The notes beneath the pieces are model-generated. The model was not told the DNA's origin, did not search any database, and saw nothing but the letters and a program-made list of their open reading frames with translations. DNA of 45,271 nucleotides, taken from contig DRFF01000139.1 of assembly GCA_011050685.1 (NCBI GenBank), forward strand, positions 1 through 45,271, written 5' to 3'. This DNA is from Aurantimonas coralicida. GTDB taxonomy: Bacteria; Pseudomonadota; Alphaproteobacteria; Rhizobiales; Rhizobiaceae. The position numbers and the translations under genes are program-made. This document shows, in pieces, positions 40,325-45,271 of this stretch (positions are counted from its first letter, which is position 1; the number at the start of each line of letters is the position of its first letter).

Positions 40325-40327
40325 TGC

Positions 40328-40358
40328 CGTTTCCTTGTCATGGTTCGGAAGGGTTGAC
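40328..40358 (-). repeat. cassette leader repeat, copy 2
   Basis: The leader of the 66-residue gene; 28 of 31 bases match the ardA leader (40092-40122). GTCAACC also recurs before the genes starting at 37585 and 39069, followed there by AAAGGAG-like ribosome sites. Confidence 0.7.
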
Positions 40359-40424
40359 GGGGCGAATAGAGTCGTCCCGTCGCTATTGACGCATGGCGCT
40401 AAATCGGAGAGATAACGCCGCGTG

Positions 40425-40499
<75 letters not shown>

Positions 40500-40545
40500 T
40501 CCAAATCCCTGCACAGCAAGGCTTCCGAGCCCCAAGCACTCCCGT

Positions 40546-40612
40546 TTCCCCCACGGTTCAAACCTGAACAGGTGCGGAACGTCCCCCAAAAGCTGGGGGA
40601 AAACTGGGGGAA
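40546..40612. promoter_or_regulatory. TGGGGGAA repeats downstream of tRNA-Thr
   Basis: TTCCCCCA (40546-40553), GTCCCCCA (40581-40588), and TGGGGGAA at 40594-40601 and 40605-40612, the last two 11 bases apart. They differ from the GTCTCA units at the tRNA-Leu. By position they could be arm sites of another integrase; the centre also forms a TCCCCC/GGGGGA hairpin. 40613-40790 holds an imperfect hairpin near 40670-40695 and no gene I can support. Confidence 0.4.
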
Positions 40613-40790
40613 TCCGTTCGCGGACTGTTCTCCCGTCGATCCGCCGCCGGACCCCGGAAACGCGAAAGCCGCTCCGATTGGTCCTCGGAACGGCTCGCAG
40701 AATGAAAAGCGCTGTGGCGGTGCTTTCAACTCAAAATACTACAGCACCGCGCGCGCTCTGACAATTCCCAGCCCGGAAAAACCCGACCGA

Positions 40791-40859
40791 ATGGCGCACG
40801 TAGTGCGTTGCGGCGAACGGCTCTTTGCGGTCGGTTACCACGTCGGAGGTGCCCTATGA
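40791..40859 (+). CDS. possible 22-residue leader peptide
   Basis: MAHVVRCGERLFAVGYHVGG and two more residues, ending in a stop that overlaps the ATG of the following gene (ATGA). There is no clear ribosome site before its ATG. Translation is therefore only suggested by the overlap; the GGAGGT for the next gene lies inside it. Confidence 0.25.
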   Translation: MAHVVRCGERLFAVGYHVGGAL

Positions 40860-41449
40860 CCGGCACCGTCGAAGTTATGGCGGCACGCGCCAAGCTCTAT
40901 CGTAGGGCTATGCCGTCGCGGGCGTCGATCGATTACGTACGCGACAACGGCCTCGATAGTTGGACAATTGCCGCGCACGCGGGTTGCTTCACCGTCCTGA
41001 AGATCAACGTCCTGCCGGGGAACCGGTGGGACTTCGTCGAGGACGACAGCGAAGTGGCTGTCCCGGTGGCGATCGTCGAAGCCTTCGGCCGCGACGGCGA
41101 GACCGTCCTGGACCTCGTAGCGTGGCCGCTGGACCATCCCTACCGGGTGCTGACGATGTTCGGCCGGGCCGACATGCTCGGCCTCGTCAACGTCTATTCG
41201 GCCGCGTCCTACACCTTCGGAACGCCGCTCCAGATGCACCGGACGCCGCTCGGATGGTGGCGTGCAGGATGCCGTGGCGCGGTCGTTCTCGATCCCGTCT
41301 CGGCCGCCCGACATCTCCTCGACGCGCCGGGCCGGATCGCTGGGCAAGACCGGGAGCACTCGCAGGAACTCGCCGATCTCGTCGGCGGGCTCTTCGATCG
41401 CTCGCGCTTTGTCGCTTCTGCAGCTTCTCATCTCAAGGTGGCGGCATGA
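40856..41449 (+). CDS. hypothetical protein preceding the VapE-like gene
   Basis: A 197-residue protein. GGAGGT (40845-40850) precedes the ATG. The sequence has VPVAIVEAFGRDGETVLDLVAWPL, HPYRVLTMFGRADMLGLVNV and HRTPLGWWRAGCRGAVVLDP, a compact alpha/beta pattern often seen, as far as I recall, in alphaproteobacterial prophages next to primase or VirE genes. Its stop overlaps the start of the VapE-like gene (ATGA), so the two probably work together in replication. No function is known. Confidence 0.7.
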   Translation: MTGTVEVMAARAKLYRRAMPSRASIDYVRDNGLDSWTIAAHAGCFTVLKINVLPGNRWDFVEDDSEVAVPVAIVEAFGRDGETVLDLVAWPLDHPYRVLTMFGRADMLGLVNVYSAASYTFGTPLQMHRTPLGWWRAGCRGAVVLDPVSAARHLLDAPGRIAGQDREHSQELADLVGGLFDRSRFVASAASHLKVAA

Positions 41450-42696
41450 GCGCCCTGGCCGAAGACTATCGTCCGATCGACAGCTTCCCGCGCGATCGCG
41501 AGGACGCCAGCGACCCGGATTGGACGAGGCGGCTGATTTGCACAGCGAACGGATTCCCGAAGCCGCTTCTGGCAAACGTCCTGACGGCGCTGCGATCGGC
41601 GCCCGAATGGGCGGGTGTCCTTGCTCACGACGAGTTCGGTATGTCGACCATGATGCGCGTCGTGGCACCGTGGGACCGCGCGCACGGTTTCAAACCTCGT
41701 CCCTGGACTTCGCGAGACGATCTCTTGACGACCGAATGGATGCAGCATCACGGCATCCCGATATCCGTGGAGATCGTTCAACAGGCTATTGAGGCTGCGG
41801 CGGCCGAGAATGCCTTCCATTCCGTCCGCGATTATCTGGACGGGCTCCGGTGGGATCGAACATCCCGCGTCGAAACATGGCTGACGCGTTATCTCGGAGT
41901 AGAGACGACAGACTACACCCGCGCAGTGGGAAAGAAGTTTCTCATCTCGGCTGTCGCTAGGGCTTTCCGGCCTGGGATCAAAGTCGACACGATGCTGATC
42001 TTCGAGGGAGGGCAGGGCGCCGGCAAGTCACGCGCCGTGGCGACCCTCGGCGGAGCATTCTATTCCGACGAAATCGGCGATCTCGGCTCGAAGGACGCCG
42101 CCATGCTGGCGGGCGCCGCTTGGATAATCGAAATGTCCGAACTCGACGCGATGTCGAAATCGGAGGCAACGCGGACGAAAGCGTTTCTCTCGCGAACGGC
42201 GGACATGTACCGGCCACCCTACGGGAAGCGGGTTATCAACGCTCCTCGTCATTGCGTCTTCGTCGGCACGACCAACGGCGACGGCTACCTGAAGGACGAA
42301 ACCGGCGGTCGGCGCTTCTGGCCCGTGACGGTCGGCAAGATCGACATCGCCGCATTGGAGGCCGATCGCGATCAGCTTTGGGCTGAAGCCTTGTGCATCT
42401 ATCGCGCCGGGCATTCCTGGTGGCTGGACAAGCAAGAGCTGATCGACGCCGCGCAAGCCGAACAGTCGGCTCGGTATGCCGGCGATCCCTGGGATGACGA
42501 CGTTCGCCAGTTCATCGCCACCCGCACGGATGTTTCCGCCCGCGAGGTCATGGCCGAATGCCTCTTCATCGATATCGCGAAGAGATCTCGGCAGGACGAG
42601 ATGCGGGTTTCGAAGATCCTCAAGACGCTGGGCTTCGAGCGATATCAGCGGCGAGAGAACGGAAAGCAGACGTGGAGGTATCGTCGCCGAGAATAG
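41446..42696 (+). CDS. VapE/VirE-type P-loop protein (replication helicase-like)
   Basis: A 416-residue member of the virulence-associated E family. Residues 1-125 carry a small N-terminal domain; the superfamily 3-like ATPase follows: Walker A GGQGAGKS at 188-195, then EIGDLGSKDAAMLAGAAWIIEMSEL, FLSRTADMYRPPYGKRV and CVFVGTTNGDGYLKDETGGRRFWPVTV, all family hallmarks. The C-terminal 70 residues are a winged helix ending FERYQRRENGKQTWRY. VapE-like proteins take the primase/helicase role in phages and satellites. Directly after the stop lies the repeat array that may be its origin. The ATG overlaps the previous stop. Confidence 0.9.
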   Translation: MSALAEDYRPIDSFPRDREDASDPDWTRRLICTANGFPKPLLANVLTALRSAPEWAGVLAHDEFGMSTMMRVVAPWDRAHGFKPRPWTSRDDLLTTEWMQHHGIPISVEIVQQAIEAAAAENAFHSVRDYLDGLRWDRTSRVETWLTRYLGVETTDYTRAVGKKFLISAVARAFRPGIKVDTMLIFEGGQGAGKSRAVATLGGAFYSDEIGDLGSKDAAMLAGAAWIIEMSELDAMSKSEATRTKAFLSRTADMYRPPYGKRVINAPRHCVFVGTTNGDGYLKDETGGRRFWPVTVGKIDIAALEADRDQLWAEALCIYRAGHSWWLDKQELIDAAQAEQSARYAGDPWDDDVRQFIATRTDVSAREVMAECLFIDIAKRSRQDEMRVSKILKTLGFERYQRRENGKQTWRYRRRE

Positions 42697-42705
42697 CTTT
42701 CCGCC

Positions 42706-42938
42706 TGTCACCAACCACTATCGCCTGTCACCGACCGGAGGTTGGTGACAACTCGACGTGTCACCGACCTAGGTTGGTGACACTTGCGTTTTGCAACTAA
42801 TAAAACGGCAGCAATTTCAACGCTGTCACCATGTCACCAACCTAACCAACCTATCTGAGAATTAGTAGAGAATGGCTCAAAAGGGGGTGTTTACGCTCTG
42901 GGGAAAGTTTGGTGACGAGGTTGGTGACATGGTGACAG
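42706..42938. repeat. TGTCACCRACC iteron array, candidate replication origin
   Basis: Full units TGTCACC(A/G)ACC lie at 42706, 42726, 42759 and 42832 (forward) and 42740, 42772 and 42919 (reverse); shorter ones are at 42824, 42909 and 42931. 42726/42740 and 42759/42772 form back-to-back palindromes with 3- and 2-base centres. CTGTCACCATGTCACCAACC (42823-42842) and its exact reverse complement at 42919-42938 flank 76 bases containing an AT-richer CTATCTGAGAATTAGTAG. The gene-free interval 42697-43001 is thus a dense symmetric binding array right after the VapE-like gene, the place where satellites and many plasmids have origins. Function is inferred. Confidence 0.75.
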
Positions 42939-43001
42939 CCGAAGGCGTCGCTTCACTTGCCACAACTTGCTTAATCCCCATGCGTCACGGTCGGCAGCAT
43001 A

Positions 43002-44216
43002 ATGCCGGCTATGTTCGGATTTCTGCGCAAGAGCGTTCCTGTCGAGAAGAAGGAGGGCATCAGCTCGCCTTCCGATTGGCTTCTCAGCCTGTTCGGCGCG
43101 ATGCCAGCCGCCGCCGGCGTATCCGTCACGCCTCAGACCGCCATGCGCTGCACTCCGGTTCGGGCCGCAGTCCAGACCATCGCGGAGTCGATCGGCCAGC
43201 TTCCCTTCCATGTTTATCGTCGCGGGCCGGATCGGTCGAAGGAGCGAGACAGCGAGCATCCGGTCGCCAAGCTTCTGAACGGCGAGGCGAACGAATGGAC
43301 CGCCTCTTCCGACTTTCAGGAACAACTAACCCGTGACGCGCTCCTATGGGGCAATGGCTACGGCTTCATCAATCGGATTGAAGGCCGCCCGCAGGAGCTT
43401 CTTCGGCTTCAGCCGGACACCGTGTCGGTCGACGCCGACGAGACCACCGGCGAGCCGCGATACAAGATCACGTCCGGTTTCGACGTCGGTCGCCAGATCG
43501 CTCGGCGCGACATTCTCCATATCAAGGCGCCGTCGCTGAACGGCATCGTCGGAGACAGTCCGGTCGTCCAGGCGAAGGAGGCCATCGCTTCGATTCTGGC
43601 GATGGAGGAACACTGCGCTCGCCTCTTCGGCAATGGCGCTCGCCCATCCGGCGTGATCGAGATGCCGAACAATCTCTCGGAAGAGGGTCTGAAGCGAATG
43701 CGCACCGGATGGGAAGCCGTCCACGGCGGCGCCCATAAATCCGGCAAGACGGCGCTCCTCTGGGATGGCGCCAAATTCGTCCCGCTCACCTTCTCTTCGG
43801 TCGACGCGCAGTTCTTGGAGCTTCGCCGCTTCGCTATCGACGAGATCGCCCGCGTCTTTCGCGTGCCGCCGCACATGCTTTTCGAGATGGGCCGCGCGAC
43901 CTGGGGCAATGCCGAGGAGATGGGCGCCACCTTCGTCACCTACACGCTGCAACGTTGGTTGCGGGCATGGCAGGGCGAGGTTCGCCTGAAGCTCTTCGCC
44001 GAGGACGAGCGCGACACATTCTTCGCCGAGTTCCTGGTCGACGATCTCCTCAGGGCGGACATCAGCGCTCGCGCTGTCGCCTATTCCTCGCTGATCTCCT
44101 CTCGCGTTCTGAATCCGAACGAGGTCCGGGCGATGGAAAACCGGCCGCCATACGAAGGCGGCGAGGCCTTCGCCAATCCGAATATCACCACGACTGTTGC
44201 GGAGCCCGCGCAATGA
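43002..44216 (+). CDS. HK97-type phage portal protein
   Basis: A 404-residue portal protein (HK97 family): TPVRAAVQTIAESIGQLPF, LTRDALLWGNGYGFI, LLRLQPDTVSVD, RRDILHIKAPSLNG, and IARVFRVPPHMLFEMGRATWGNAEEMG are the classical signatures. Twelve copies would form the ring through which DNA enters the head. ATG 43002 and 43011 are both possible; neither has a strong ribosome site. Upstream is the iteron region and not the usual terminase. The stop overlaps the protease start (ATGA). Confidence 0.95.
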   Translation: MPAMFGFLRKSVPVEKKEGISSPSDWLLSLFGAMPAAAGVSVTPQTAMRCTPVRAAVQTIAESIGQLPFHVYRRGPDRSKERDSEHPVAKLLNGEANEWTASSDFQEQLTRDALLWGNGYGFINRIEGRPQELLRLQPDTVSVDADETTGEPRYKITSGFDVGRQIARRDILHIKAPSLNGIVGDSPVVQAKEAIASILAMEEHCARLFGNGARPSGVIEMPNNLSEEGLKRMRTGWEAVHGGAHKSGKTALLWDGAKFVPLTFSSVDAQFLELRRFAIDEIARVFRVPPHMLFEMGRATWGNAEEMGATFVTYTLQRWLRAWQGEVRLKLFAEDERDTFFAEFLVDDLLRADISARAVAYSSLISSRVLNPNEVRAMENRPPYEGGEAFANPNITTTVAEPAQ

Positions 44217-44746
44217 AGGAAGACAAGCTTCAGCACCCGGCTCTGATCGAGGTCAAGGCCAGTCTGTCGGCGGCCGATGACGGCGCCGTCGAAGGGCTTG
44301 CCTGGCCGTTCGGCACACCCGACCGCGTCGGAGACATGATCGAGAAAGGCGCCTTCTCAGGATCGGCCGTCCCGATCCCCATGCTCTTCGGTCACAACCC
44401 GAACGATCCTGTCGGCGTCTGGGAAGCCGTCGAGGAAACGAGCGAAGGCCTCCGGGTGAAGGGCCGGCTTCTGGTCGCTGAGGTCGGCCGTGCCCGCGAA
44501 GTTCAGGCCATGGTGAAGAGCGGCGCCGTGCGCGGTCTGTCGATCGGCTTCATCACGAAAAAGGCCAGCGCCCGGCGCGGCGGCGGCCGGACCATCACGT
44601 CTCTTGAACTTGCCGAAATTTCACTCGTCACCATCCCCATGCACCCGAAGGCGGGTCTCAGGGGAACAAAGGCCGGAGCGGACGCCATCGCGCTCGCCGA
44701 GGCCATCAACCGGGCCGCCAGCGCCCTCCGTTCCTCAAGGGGTTAG
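44213..44746 (+). CDS. HK97-family prohead protease
   Basis: A 177-residue S63-type serine protease that cleaves scaffold parts of the capsid protein during head maturation. EVKASLSAADDGAVEGLAWPFG and LFGHNP (His 61), AVRGLSIGF (Ser 110) and LELAEISLVTIPMHP (Glu near 137) give the catalytic set. Typical size; overlaps the portal stop, 4 bases before the capsid gene. Confidence 0.93.
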   Translation: MKEDKLQHPALIEVKASLSAADDGAVEGLAWPFGTPDRVGDMIEKGAFSGSAVPIPMLFGHNPNDPVGVWEAVEETSEGLRVKGRLLVAEVGRAREVQAMVKSGAVRGLSIGFITKKASARRGGGRTITSLELAEISLVTIPMHPKAGLRGTKAGADAIALAEAINRAASALRSSRG

Positions 44747-44750
44747 AACC

Positions 44751-45271
44751 ATGGAACAACTGAAGCAGTCCGCGCTGATGCCCGGCGCGATCGAACTTAA
44801 GGGCGATGAAGACGGTGACGATCCGACCGCGATCGTCACGAAGGCTCTCGACGAGCTGAAGGGCTCGGTAGACGAGCGCATAAAGGCGATCGAAGAGAAA
44901 TCCGGCGACGCCAGCAAGATCACCGACCGCCTGGACAAGCTCGAATTCCGCCTCAATCGTCCCGGCACCGGCGGCGACAGGAAGGACGGGCCGAACGTCG
45001 AACAGAAGGCTTTCGTCGGCTTCATCCGACGCGGCGCCGATGGCATCCCGGACGAAGACCGCAAGGCGCTTCGCGTCGCCGATTCCCAGGCCGGCGGCTA
45101 TCTCGCACCGGAAGCCTTTGAGACTGAAATCCTGAAGGAACTCGTTGAAATCTCGCCGATTCGATCGGCGGCGACGGTTCGCCAGACCTCTTCGGCATCC
45201 GTGGTCCAGCCGAAGCGCACCGGGCGCATTACGGCGAAGTGGGTCGGCGAGACGGAAGCCCGCCCCGGCAC
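44751..45271 (+). CDS. HK97-type major capsid protein (5' part)
   Basis: The first 173 residues of an HK97-fold capsid protein; the gene continues beyond the window. The first 85 residues are a helical, acidic delta (scaffold) region with VTKALDELKGSVDERIKAIE; the mature part begins around FVGFIRRG and contains SQAGGYLAPEAFETEILKEL and SPIRSAATV, which are diagnostic. Co-transcribed with portal and protease. Confidence 0.93.
   Translation, partial: MEQLKQSALMPGAIELKGDEDGDDPTAIVTKALDELKGSVDERIKAIEEKSGDASKITDRLDKLEFRLNRPGTGGDRKDGPNVEQKAFVGFIRRGADGIPDEDRKALRVADSQAGGYLAPEAFETEILKELVEISPIRSAATVRQTSSASVVQPKRTGRITAKWVGETEARPG

Noticed and set aside
42706-42938. CRISPR array
   Set aside because: The repeats are 11 bases, occur in both orientations and have irregular spacing, unlike CRISPR repeats of over 20 bases with equal spacers; no cas genes are present.
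42872-43336. 154-codon frame from the iteron region across the portal start
   Set aside because: It overlaps the portal gene in another frame and turns Arg/Ser-rich there; the first part lies inside the repeat array.

Overview
The window is a high-GC alphaproteobacterial chromosome segment, most likely of the order Hyphomicrobiales (Rhizobiales). The main evidence is gene order: a divergent TlpA gene beside argH, a small LptM-like lipoprotein, lysA and a TIGR02302 (DUF4175) giant membrane protein; the block of 3-hydroxybutyryl-CoA dehydrogenase, etfA, etfB and a PduO-type cobalamin adenosyltransferase; a CpdR-like single-domain receiver next to hpt; and the YqaA-DsbB pair. Genus cannot be fixed from the sequence alone.

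Bases 1-30310 are core chromosome. Regions in order: purine salvage (hpt) and a CpdR-like regulator; a MarR repressor divergent from an operon of three VOC proteins, DUF1428 and DUF899; the lysA/argH block; an AbrB-like orphan; beta-oxidation and electron-transfer genes; rhomboid protease and cobalamin adenosyltransferase; a DUF2231 protein with a sorbosone-dehydrogenase-like lipoprotein; a GFA-family zinc protein; two unfamiliar membrane proteins; a 1.6 kb gene-free, repeat-rich stretch; a HIG1-like protein, transporters, GluQRS, AlkA-type glycosylase, HNH endonuclease, DUF3095, YqaA and DsbB. A frameshifted relic of the 5' end of the adenosyltransferase gene lies at 18607-18726.

From tRNA-Leu(CAA) at 30311-30395 onward the window is mobile DNA. 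A P4-type integrase sits directly after the tRNA, followed by an AlpA-type regulator and lambda-type terminase small and large subunit genes in one operon. The large subunit gene is cut at about 33973, where it meets a leftward gene that is itself cut at the same point, so two pieces of mobile DNA have been joined. Rightwards of the junction are a leftward operon (winged-helix regulator, small ORF, DUF7768-like protein) and a leftward cassette of very small and unknown genes around an ArdA antirestriction protein with a zinc-ribbon insert; several genes share near-identical leaders.

A second tRNA, tRNA-Thr(GGT) at 40425-40499, is followed by a different set of short repeats and then a rightward module: unknown protein, VapE/VirE-type P-loop protein, a gene-free 300 bp region holding about ten TGTCACCRACC repeats (a candidate replication origin), then HK97-type portal, prohead protease and major capsid (running off the end). 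There is no terminase between the replication and head genes and no integrase at this tRNA. The layout (integrase, AlpA, TerS, primase/helicase-like gene, iterons, own head genes) resembles phage satellites, in particular capsid-forming ones, but the right end is outside the window and a defective prophage or two elements in tandem remain possible.
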